A DNA stretch of 64,000 nucleotides from Ferruginibacter albus (GTDB lineage: Bacteria > Bacteroidota > Bacteroidia > Chitinophagales > Chitinophagaceae), in contig NZ_CP083388.1 of the NCBI RefSeq assembly GCF_020042285.1, positions 956,001 to 1,020,000 on the forward strand, in the 5' to 3' direction. A model generated the notes under the pieces. The model was not told the origin of the DNA. It saw only the letters and a program-made list of their open reading frames with translations, and did not search any database. The position numbers and the translations under genes were made by a program. Shown here one piece after another: positions 43,007 through 51,856 of this stretch; the stretch's first letter is position 1; every line of letters starts with the position of its first letter.

Positions 43007-46000
43007 ATGAAAAAATTTTTATTTACTCTACTTGCCTTTGCCGCAATGTGTTTTGCTAATTACTCTGCTAAAGCACAGGCTGGAGTTTTTGACCCTTCTG
43101 ATGCTGACCAGGTATTTACAGCTTCAAATAAACCGGCAGCACCGGCTTATGGCAAAGTTGCCAAATGGGGGCATACAAAAACCTATACATGGGGCACTTA
43201 TGCCAATGGGTATAAGTCTTACTATTATAATGGTATGGCTTTCCGTCTTAAGTTTCCTAAATCATATACGGGTACTGCCGATGGAAAAATATATCCTGTG
43301 TATGTGTTCTTACACGGCTTGGGAGAGTTAGGCACTATTTACGATAATGAGTTACAATTATTACATGGCGGGCAGTTACATGCCCAGGCAGTAGATAATG
43401 GAAGTTTTGATGGTTTCTTAATATACCCGCAAAGTACAAGCGGCTGGTTACAACCTTATACTCCACTGTTATACAACATAGTGGATTCTTTGATAAAATA
43501 TAACAAAGCAGATGCTGACAGGGTGATCTTTGAAGGGTTGTCCGGCGGTGGACAGGCTTGTTGGGATCTGATGCAGAGCAGCACTTATATGCAAAAAACT
43601 GCGGCATTGGTAACCATCTCTGCAGCAAAAAAAGATGACATACCATATATGTCAAATGGTATCACATTACCAATTTGGGAAACAAATGGTGGATTGGATA
43701 ATGATCCTTCACCGGACCTGGCACAAACAGTAATAGATTCTTTCACCAGCAAAGGTGGTTATATCATACACGGATTTTATCCAAACTCTGCACACAGCAC
43801 CTGGGATCCTTTATGGGCTGAAGCAAGTTATTATCCGTTCTTAAATGCAGCACACAAAGCAAATCCATTAGTATATTTTCAACGTACACAATTCTGTGCA
43901 AGCGATCCTATCAATGTTAAGTTAGGCATACAAGCCGGCTTCAACGCATATCAATGGAGAAAAGACAGTGTTGTGATCAATTCAGCGACTTCTAATACGT
44001 TACAAGTAACGGCATACGGTAAATACCAGGCAAGATTCAGAAGAACAGCTACCGGTGCCTGGTCGGCATGGTCTCCAATACCGGTTATCATTTCTCAAAA
44101 AACAGCTACGGTAACACCACCAATACAAGTAAGTGGTTTAGCAAGTAATGTGTTACCTGCTCCTGATGGCAGCACTACTGTTCCTATTACAGTTCCAAAT
44201 ACATATGCAAGTTATGAATGGCATAAAGTAGATAATGGTGATGTGGTAGTTGGTACAAGCGCTATTTATAATGCAGCAGTTGGTCAATATAAAGTAAGAG
44301 TGACAGAACAATATGGTTGCAGCAGTAATTTCTCTCCTGTGTATTCTGTTATTTCAGCAAGCGGTGCAAATGCTCCTGACAAAGCAACTAACTTAACTGC
44401 ATTGGCATTATCCAGCACTTCTGTTGAATTGGATTGGAGTAATAATCCTAATCCTGCTTATAACGAAACTGCTTTTGAAGTATACAGAAGCACTACATCG
44501 GGCAGCAATTATAAAATGGTTGCTATTACAGGCGCCGATGTATTAACAGATTTGGAAACAGGCTTAACTCCAAATACAAAATATTATTACATCGTTCGTG
44601 CAATAAATAATAACGGCGCATCTGCAGTAAGCAATGAAATAAGTGTTACTACTAAATCGGATGTTACTGCACCTACCGCACCTACCAATTTAACAGTAAC
44701 CGGTACCACACGCAGTACAGTTTCTTTATCATGGGGTGAATCATCGGATGATGTAGGTGTTTACAAATATGATATCTATGTAAACGGAACAAAAGTTTAC
44801 TCAACTTCTAATACAACCTTTACGGTTGCAAACTTAACAGCATTACAAACGTATGCGTTCACAGTAAAAGCAAGAGACCTTACAGGTAATTTATCACCTG
44901 CCAGCAACCAGGTTTCTGCGCCGGCTGCGTTGTCAGGGCTTACTTATGAATATTATCAAGGAGCCTGGACTTCTTTACCTGACTTCAATGCATTACTTCC
45001 TTTCTCAACAGGTACAACAGCAAACGTAACGTTAGCTCCTGCAACACAATCAACCAACTTCGGCTTTTTGTGGCAGGGATTTATTAAAATACCTGCTGCC
45101 GGAACATATACATTTGAAACCAATTCAGATGACGGAAGTAAATTATACATCGGTCAATACAGTTATTCTGCAACACCGGTTGTAAATAATGATGGTGCAC
45201 ATAGTGCCGGTTCAAAAACAGGTACTATTACATTATCTGCAGGTATATACCCAATTGCCATTGCATACTTTAATGCAACAGGCGGTGGCAGCATACAGGT
45301 TTACTGGAAATCATCTTCTATTGCACGCCAGTTGATACCGGACAATGCATTTAGTGATGCAGTAACACCGGGTGCAGCTCCTGCTAAACCAAGCGCTATT
45401 ACAATAACTCCAACTGCTTACAATAGCATTAACGTTGGTTGGACAGATAACAGTAATAACGAAACAGGATTTGAAGTATCACGTTCTACAAGTCGTTTAG
45501 GTATTTATATTCCAATTGGAACAACTGCAGCTAATGCAACCAGCTTTGTTGATTCAGTAGGATTATCACCTGTTACACAATACTGGTATAAGATAAGAGC
45601 TATTAATAATAATGGAGCTTCTGATTATGTAAGTAATTTAAAGGCAGCGTGGTTGTTCAATAATGACCTGACCGATGCTACCAATAACGGATATACGCTT
45701 ACAGGAAGCGGCAGCCCAACTTATTCTACTGATAAAGTAGAAGGGGCTAATGCTGTTTCATTGAACGGAAGCTCACAATACGCTAATATAAACAATGGCA
45801 CTACTTTCCCAAGCGATAGCTACACAACACGTACAGTAAGTGTTTGGATCAAACCTACTGCTGCTACCATTGCTGCCGCCAATAAGATCGTTTATGAATT
45901 AGGCGGCGCTGATAATGGGTTGGCATTACGTTTCAACAGCGGTGCATTACAGGCAGGAATTGCAGGTAACAGTAACCGTTATACAGCAGTTGTGAATACT

Positions 46001-49000
46001 GTTGCTACCAATGCAAATTGGGTAAGCAACGGATGGAACCATGTAGTAGTAGTGTATAATGTAAATTCATTACAATTATATTTGAATGGAGTGTTGAAAG
46101 CAACTACCAGCTTAGGTATTTCTTCTGTAGGTGCTTCAACAGTGGGTTCACGTGTAGGTGCTACCAATGGTGCAAACGCATTTAACTCAAGCACATCTTC
46201 TACCAACTACGGTGGTTTGATCGATGATCTGGAAATCATCGGTGAAGCATTAAACACTGCGGATATCACTGCATTAAAGAATGGTACGTATACAGCGGGC
46301 ACTACATTAGCATTACCTGCTGTACCAACAGCACCTTCTGCATTAAATGCACAAGCGGTATCATCAACAAAGATCAATTTATCATTTACAGATAACAGCA
46401 ATAACGAAACAGGATTTGAGATCTATCGTTCAGTAGTAAATGCTACCAGCTTTAAACTAGCTGCAACATTGAATGCAGGAGTTACTTCTTATGCAGACAG
46501 TAACCTGTTTGCTAACACCAATTACTACTATAAAGTAAGAGCGATCGGTGTTGGTGGTGCTTCGGCATTTACTGCAAATGCAGGAACAGTAACATTGAAC
46601 AATAGACCTGTAATTACAGATATCAACAGCTTTGCTGTTAGATACGGCACTTCTACTACTATTAATATCAGTGCTGCAGATGCAGATGCAGATCCGATCA
46701 CCTTCACTACAGTAAGTGTGCCTTCATTTGCTACATTTACTCCGGGTGCAAACGGAACTGCTACTTTACAAATAAATCCTGCTACTGCAAGTGCAAATGG
46801 CACTTATGCTATTTCCATCATTGCAAATGATAACCATTCAGGTGCTGATACAACAACATTTACTTTAACCGTAAATGCGAATTATGTACCGGCTCCAAGC
46901 GCCGTTGCTAATCAAACAGTAGCAGAAGGAAGTGCATTAACTGTACCGGTAAGTGCAACAGATGTTGATGGCAATGCTTCATTGGTTTGGTCGTTAACTT
47001 CTGCTCCTGCGTTTGCAAGCATAGGGGCTACTACCAATGGTGCTGCAACTATCAGCTTTAATCCTAATTATGCAACTGCAGGTACATATGCAATAACTGC
47101 TACCGTTACTGATGGTGCAGGAGGTGTTGCAACTACAACCTTTACAGTAACTGTAACAGATGTAGCGCCACCTTCAGAAAAGATCTATACGGACATGCGT
47201 TATACTACGCCTAATGCACCGGCACCATGGAATAATATCAGCGGTGTTACAACAACCGGCTTGAAAAACAGCTTAGGTCAAACAACTACCGTTGGTTTAC
47301 AATTCTTAGGAACTCCATGGAATGCAGGTAATGCAAGCAACTCAACCGGTAATAATTCAGGTGTTTATCCTGATGCTGCTATTGCAGACTACTTCTGGTT
47401 TGGTGCATATGGTGCTCCTGAAACAATTACCTTCAACGTTACAGGATTAACTCCGGCTTCTAAGTACAACCTTACTTTCTATTCAGGTTCTACATGGCAG
47501 GGAGCGGGTCCAAACGGAACAACCATATTTACGATCAACGGAGTATCTAAATCGATCTATACAAATTATAACTTACAAACAACAGCAACATTCAGCAGTC
47601 AAAGTCCTGATGCTTCAGGTACAATAGCTGTTACTATGAGCAAAGATGTGAACACACCTTACGGCATGGTAAATACTATTGTGATCGAAAAACAATTTGA
47701 TGACTTTACTGCACCTGCGTTACCAACAAACCTTACTGCACAGGTATTAAGCAGCGGTAATGTTCAATTGCGCTGGAAAGATGTTGCATATAACGAAAAC
47801 AATTATTTAGTATCACGTGCAACAGATGCAAACGGACCTTACACTGTATTGAATGCCGGTGCAGCCAATGCAAATGATACTACGTATACAGATGCAACTG
47901 TACAAGGCAATGCTACTTACTACTATAAGCTGGAAGCTACCAACCAATATGGTTCATCGGGCTTAACAGCAGCAGTATCTGCAACAACTATTAATAAAGC
48001 ACCTGTATTACCTGCTCTTGCTGATGTGCAATTGAAAGGTGGTGCAAGCACCGTATTGAACATCACTGCTACAGATGATGCAAGCAATACATTGGTAACA
48101 TCTGTTACAGGATTGCCATCGTTTGCTACTTACCAGGCATTGGGTAACGGAACGGGTAAGATAACTTTCACTCCAAGTGTTGATGACCTGGGTGGTTACA
48201 AAAATGTAGTGGTGAAGGTTACGGATAATTTTGGTGCAAGCGTTGCCGATACATTTAATGTGAACGTGATCGATAGCTCACTTCGCACAGTGTATATCAA
48301 GTTTGATGCACAAAATGCAAAACCACAGGCTAAGCCATGGAACAATTACTTATCATATCCTTTTGCAAACAATCCTTTAAGCAACTTAACGGACGATGCA
48401 AATAACAATACCGGCTTCAGCATTAAATTAAATAATGCATGGGTAAACAACCTGAGCTTTGGTATGATAACAGGAGACAACAGTGGTATTGCTCCGGATA
48501 ATGTATTGTTGGGTAATATTGAAGTGGATGATAACACTCCACGTGTAGTAGAAATAGACGGCTTGAATCCTGCTAAGAAATACGATGTAGGTTTCGTGAG
48601 CAGTTTGGATGCAGGTGATGATGCAACTGCTACGTATGCAAGCGGCGGCAAGACCATTACCTTCAACGGAATGTATAACAGCAATGCAATGCCTTATTTG
48701 AATGGCTTAACACCAACGGCATCAGGTGCTATTTTGATCACTTGTACCAAGGCAGCTTCTGCAAGATACATGACACTGAATGGTATGCAGATACACGAAT
48801 ACAATGCATCTACTACTCCTGTTCGTCCGTTCAATTTATTTGCTGAATCGATCTTGGACAGCAGCAAAGTAAAATTAACATGGAGCGACAGAAGTGATAG
48901 TGAATCAGGATTCCAGGTTTACCGTGCTACTGCACCTGCCGGTCCTTATACGTTGGTAACAACTACCGGTCAGAATGCTACTACCTATACAGTAACAGGA

Positions 49001-49960
49001 TTAGCATCTAACACGAGATACTACTTTAAAGTAAGAGCTATGAACGGCGCTATCGCCAGTAACTATTCAAATATTGCTACTAAGATCTTGTCGAACAAAA
49101 CAGTGTTGATCAACCTGAACTTTAATGCAGCACAAAACCAGGCAGCTCCATGGAACAATACCAACGGTCCATCTACCGAAGGGGCAACGTTCAGCAATTT
49201 ATTAGATAATACCGGCTTGAACAGCGGTGTTGAAATGATCATTACCAAAGAATTGAATGGTGCAGGCTTTGCCGGTTCTACTTCAACAACAGGTGTATTG
49301 CCTGCAAACGTAATGACCAGCAATTACTGGACAGATGCCGGACAAACATCTGAAGTTAAATTCGACAACTTAGACGTTCGTAAAAAATATCGTATCGGTA
49401 TTTTCGGTAGTGCGATCAACTACGGATACTTCTTTGGTAACTATAGCTGCAATGGTAAAAAGGTTCAGTTGAACAGCTATAACAACAGTACTAAAATTGT
49501 TTACCTGGATAACTTAACACCAAGTGCAGACGGTGAATTGTATGTTGATATCAATACAGAAGCCGGTTATCCATATACATTTACCAGTGCGTTCATGATC
49601 GAATCGTATGATGATGCATCAACGTTTGTTCCTGTAGTGTTGAACAGGGCGGCTGTTCCGGTGGCTGATGTAAATGCAGCTATTGAAAGAGCTACTGTGG
49701 ATGCGAATGTATATCCAACATTGTTCACCAATAAATTAACAGTAGAATTGAACGATGCTACTGCAGGCAAAGCCGCAATATCATTGTTCGATATAAATGG
49801 TAGATTGGTTTACCAGGGTACTATTGTTAAAGGAACCGGAAAACAAGTTTCTGATATTATATTGCCGAATGCGTCTGCTTTAAGAATTGGTAATTACATT
49901 ATCAATGTTAAATTAGAAAACAAGCTAAGCAAGTCATTAGTGTTAATGAAAGTAAACTAG
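43007..49960 (+). CDS. Giant secreted multidomain esterase with T9SS sorting domain
   Basis: A 2317-residue secreted protein. Signal peptide 1-24. An alpha/beta hydrolase of the PHB-depolymerase/feruloyl-esterase type spans about 60-290: oxyanion HG at 103-104, nucleophile Ser179 in GLSGG, acid near 231-233, His263 in NSAHSTWD. Then Ig-like domains, FN3 (about 454, 552), PA14 (644-784), FN3 (790), LamG (878-1094), FN3 (1105), two cadherin/Ig-like domains (1199-1386), and three copies of an uncharacterised PWNN module (about 1392, 1758, 2030) alternating with FN3/Ig. A T9SS type A tail begins near 2231 (VYPTLFTNKLTVEL). Likely cell-surface plant-polymer or glycan esterase. Confidence 0.85.
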   Translation: MKKFLFTLLAFAAMCFANYSAKAQAGVFDPSDADQVFTASNKPAAPAYGKVAKWGHTKTYTWGTYANGYKSYYYNGMAFRLKFPKSYTGTADGKIYPVYVFLHGLGELGTIYDNELQLLHGGQLHAQAVDNGSFDGFLIYPQSTSGWLQPYTPLLYNIVDSLIKYNKADADRVIFEGLSGGGQACWDLMQSSTYMQKTAALVTISAAKKDDIPYMSNGITLPIWETNGGLDNDPSPDLAQTVIDSFTSKGGYIIHGFYPNSAHSTWDPLWAEASYYPFLNAAHKANPLVYFQRTQFCASDPINVKLGIQAGFNAYQWRKDSVVINSATSNTLQVTAYGKYQARFRRTATGAWSAWSPIPVIISQKTATVTPPIQVSGLASNVLPAPDGSTTVPITVPNTYASYEWHKVDNGDVVVGTSAIYNAAVGQYKVRVTEQYGCSSNFSPVYSVISASGANAPDKATNLTALALSSTSVELDWSNNPNPAYNETAFEVYRSTTSGSNYKMVAITGADVLTDLETGLTPNTKYYYIVRAINNNGASAVSNEISVTTKSDVTAPTAPTNLTVTGTTRSTVSLSWGESSDDVGVYKYDIYVNGTKVYSTSNTTFTVANLTALQTYAFTVKARDLTGNLSPASNQVSAPAALSGLTYEYYQGAWTSLPDFNALLPFSTGTTANVTLAPATQSTNFGFLWQGFIKIPAAGTYTFETNSDDGSKLYIGQYSYSATPVVNNDGAHSAGSKTGTITLSAGIYPIAIAYFNATGGGSIQVYWKSSSIARQLIPDNAFSDAVTPGAAPAKPSAITITPTAYNSINVGWTDNSNNETGFEVSRSTSRLGIYIPIGTTAANATSFVDSVGLSPVTQYWYKIRAINNNGASDYVSNLKAAWLFNNDLTDATNNGYTLTGSGSPTYSTDKVEGANAVSLNGSSQYANINNGTTFPSDSYTTRTVSVWIKPTAATIAAANKIVYELGGADNGLALRFNSGALQAGIAGNSNRYTAVVNTVATNANWVSNGWNHVVVVYNVNSLQLYLNGVLKATTSLGISSVGASTVGSRVGATNGANAFNSSTSSTNYGGLIDDLEIIGEALNTADITALKNGTYTAGTTLALPAVPTAPSALNAQAVSSTKINLSFTDNSNNETGFEIYRSVVNATSFKLAATLNAGVTSYADSNLFANTNYYYKVRAIGVGGASAFTANAGTVTLNNRPVITDINSFAVRYGTSTTINISAADADADPITFTTVSVPSFATFTPGANGTATLQINPATASANGTYAISIIANDNHSGADTTTFTLTVNANYVPAPSAVANQTVAEGSALTVPVSATDVDGNASLVWSLTSAPAFASIGATTNGAATISFNPNYATAGTYAITATVTDGAGGVATTTFTVTVTDVAPPSEKIYTDMRYTTPNAPAPWNNISGVTTTGLKNSLGQTTTVGLQFLGTPWNAGNASNSTGNNSGVYPDAAIADYFWFGAYGAPETITFNVTGLTPASKYNLTFYSGSTWQGAGPNGTTIFTINGVSKSIYTNYNLQTTATFSSQSPDASGTIAVTMSKDVNTPYGMVNTIVIEKQFDDFTAPALPTNLTAQVLSSGNVQLRWKDVAYNENNYLVSRATDANGPYTVLNAGAANANDTTYTDATVQGNATYYYKLEATNQYGSSGLTAAVSATTINKAPVLPALADVQLKGGASTVLNITATDDASNTLVTSVTGLPSFATYQALGNGTGKITFTPSVDDLGGYKNVVVKVTDNFGASVADTFNVNVIDSSLRTVYIKFDAQNAKPQAKPWNNYLSYPFANNPLSNLTDDANNNTGFSIKLNNAWVNNLSFGMITGDNSGIAPDNVLLGNIEVDDNTPRVVEIDGLNPAKKYDVGFVSSLDAGDDATATYASGGKTITFNGMYNSNAMPYLNGLTPTASGAILITCTKAASARYMTLNGMQIHEYNASTTPVRPFNLFAESILDSSKVKLTWSDRSDSESGFQVYRATAPAGPYTLVTTTGQNATTYTVTGLASNTRYYFKVRAMNGAIASNYSNIATKILSNKTVLINLNFNAAQNQAAPWNNTNGPSTEGATFSNLLDNTGLNSGVEMIITKELNGAGFAGSTSTTGVLPANVMTSNYWTDAGQTSEVKFDNLDVRKKYRIGIFGSAINYGYFFGNYSCNGKKVQLNSYNNSTKIVYLDNLTPSADGELYVDINTEAGYPYTFTSAFMIESYDDASTFVPVVLNRAAVPVADVNAAIERATVDANVYPTLFTNKLTVELNDATAGKAAISLFDINGRLVYQGTIVKGTGKQVSDIILPNASALRIGNYIINVKLENKLSKSLVLMKVN

Positions 49961-49982
49961 AAAAACCGTATATTATAAGAGA

Positions 49983-50010
49983 GGGTTGGCAGTAATAGCC
50001 AACCCTTTTT
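49983..50010 (+). terminator. Terminator of the giant esterase gene
   Basis: GGGTTGGC-AGTAATA-GCCAACCC is a perfect 8-bp stem followed by a T run, 22 nt after the stop. Confidence 0.9.
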
Positions 50011-50061
50011 TATTATAAAGTATTTAAGGTTAAAACAAATCCATCTACATCAATACAGGCT

Positions 50062-50207
50062 TATAGGCTTTGCATAGGTTTGTTGTCGTAGAAACATTAC
50101 TACACATAGTGTTGGGCTTCTCTTACTTTATCATCTTGCGGGCAGCGCTATCTTGCACTCACAAATTATAACTGAACCCACAAAGATATTATACCCGAAA
50201 GCCTATA
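50062..50207. repeat. 146-bp block with 10-bp terminal inverted repeats
   Basis: TATAGGCTTT at the left end and AAAGCCTATA at the right end are exact reverse complements. The inside has no open frame. It resembles a small non-autonomous element, but a target-site duplication was not found. Confidence 0.35.
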
Positions 50208-50285
50208 GACCCTTACTGCCCATTAAGTTTTTGATCTGTTCTTTATAAAACATAACCTCCTCTGTTTTAGAAGAAAAAATTAAAG

Positions 50286-50312
50286 CAGCTTCTATAAAGA
50301 AGCTGTTTTTTT
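50286..50312 (+). terminator. Orphan terminator
   Basis: CAGCTTC-TATAAA-GAAGCTG followed by seven T. The nearest upstream gene already has its own terminator 280 bp earlier, so this hairpin may end an unannotated RNA. Confidence 0.7.
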
Positions 50313-50502
50313 ATGCACTTATCCGGAGAGCCTTTAAAATATACGCTTCATTTTTCCTTCACAGCGGGCTGCATAACGGATGACTTTCTTTAAAAGAATC
50401 TTGTTGATATAAAATAAGAAATCCATCATGGCTATTTTATCAGGTTATAAAATCAAGTAAACTGCATTAGTAATCTTATTGTAAACGTTTAAATTTTTAA
50501 TT

Positions 50503-51771
50503 ATGGCTCTGGACAATTTGATCAGTATTGAAATTACTGATGAACAAATGAAAACGATCAACGATGCATTAACTATTATTGAAGATGCGTTGGCTGCTCA
50601 ATTAGTAAACCTTACTCCTAAGCAACGACAATCGCATGCAAGGGTTCGGTATGAAATGGAAATATGGGTACAAAAGGCAAATAGTTATATGGACAATAAT
50701 CCGCCGCTCGTTCCTAACTATATTGATATAGACGAAAACCGTAAAGATCTCTCCGCACACACCAAGCTCAATCCATTCATTGATCGAATAGAAAAGCTGT
50801 TACAAAGTGTTTTAGATACCAATCTTTTATTGGGCACAGATCTGTATAATAATGCCATGAGTTTTTATCGCAGTTTAAAAATGGCAGCCCGTTCCAATGC
50901 CACCTGTAACAATGGTAGATGCGATACATCAATAATAGTATTGAACGCACCAATGCCTACGCCGGATACTGTTACAGTTAAAGCAAGCTGTCCGAATTGT
51001 GCGGTAAATGTATGTGCAGTGGTAAATGATGTAGATACAACAGGCGGCGCTACCTATGATACCTGTGGTATACCAACAGGTTATTCTGCCAGCAGCATAA
51101 GCGAAAGCGGTTGCATGACCTTTACTCCGGATGGAACAGTAACCAGCACACAAACTACCTGTATCATTACCTGTAACAATGGAAGGTGTGACACCTCTAT
51201 AGTGATCTTACTTCGACCAAAAGATAATGTAATGCCGATAACATTTACATTAGTAAAAGCAATCCCTGAGCAAAACAATATGGTTACTGTACAATGGAAT
51301 GTTGAGAACCAGGTAAACATATCAAGCTATGTAATAGAGAAAAGTACTGATGGTATTCATTATAATAATGTAGCTAGAATTACAGCAACTGAAACAAACA
51401 CTTATACCTGGAAAGATAATAATGCAAGCGGTAATAACTATTATCGTATTATATCAGTAGAGGTTAATGGTAGAAAAGAATATAGCAATATAGTGAAAGC
51501 ATCTTTATCCAAAAATGAGTATATAAAAGTGTTAGATAGAATACAGGCAAATGGTACTATGCAATTGAAATTTAATAGCATGGCTCCGGGCAACTACCGG
51601 GTTATCTTATTCAATGATATAGGTCAGTTATTTTCTCAGAGGGAAATTAGCTTTGGAGGAGGTACTGCGATAGTTCAAATACAATTAAATACAATTTTAA
51701 CAAAAGGGATTTACATGCTAAAAATTCAACAACCTAATGGAAAAATTACGACAGAAAAGATCAGGAATTAA
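50503..51771 (+). CDS. Chimeric protein: cytoplasmic-type N-domain joined to a T9SS-tailed C-part
   Basis: A 422-residue protein without signal peptide. Residues 1-132 (MALDNLISIEITDEQMKTIN..., NLTPKQRQSHARVRYEMEIWVQKANSYMD, LGTDLYNNAMSFYRSLKMAA) match a conserved cytoplasmic Bacteroidota hypothetical family. From 135 the style changes to a secreted protein: CNNGRCDTS at 135-143 and again at 224-232 flanking a Cys-rich Ig-like region, an FN3-like domain (about 246-335, SSYVIEKSTDGIHYNNV), and a T9SS-type tail (337-422, YRVILFNDIGQLFSQRE...GIYMLKIQQPNGK). It looks like an in-frame fusion; export seems impossible without a signal. Confidence 0.75.
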   Translation: MALDNLISIEITDEQMKTINDALTIIEDALAAQLVNLTPKQRQSHARVRYEMEIWVQKANSYMDNNPPLVPNYIDIDENRKDLSAHTKLNPFIDRIEKLLQSVLDTNLLLGTDLYNNAMSFYRSLKMAARSNATCNNGRCDTSIIVLNAPMPTPDTVTVKASCPNCAVNVCAVVNDVDTTGGATYDTCGIPTGYSASSISESGCMTFTPDGTVTSTQTTCIITCNNGRCDTSIVILLRPKDNVMPITFTLVKAIPEQNNMVTVQWNVENQVNISSYVIEKSTDGIHYNNVARITATETNTYTWKDNNASGNNYYRIISVEVNGRKEYSNIVKASLSKNEYIKVLDRIQANGTMQLKFNSMAPGNYRVILFNDIGQLFSQREISFGGGTAIVQIQLNTILTKGIYMLKIQQPNGKITTEKIRN

Positions 51772-51794
51772 AGAATGAGCAAATAATAAGTAAG

Positions 51795-51829
51795 ATAAGA
51801 AGCCGCTTTTTTAAAAGTCGGCTTCTTAT
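51795..51829. terminator. Bidirectional terminator
   Basis: ATAAGAAGCCG and CGGCTTCTTAT form a perfect 11-bp stem with a 13-nt loop between convergent genes (chimeric protein and PolX), with T-rich flanks. Confidence 0.8.
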
Positions 51830-51856
51830 TTTATACTTGTACAAATATTAAATTCA

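Larger units (their letters stand above)
49961..50502. other. 542-bp gene-free spacer with two terminators and an inverted-repeat block
   Basis: After the giant gene's terminator (49983-50010), TATAGGCTTT (50062-50071) and AAAGCCTATA (50198-50207) bound a 146-bp block without a reading frame. A second clear terminator stands at 50286-50312 although no gene ends near it, so a small RNA or a gene remnant may lie between. The last 190 bp before 50503 show nothing I recognise. Confidence 0.5.
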
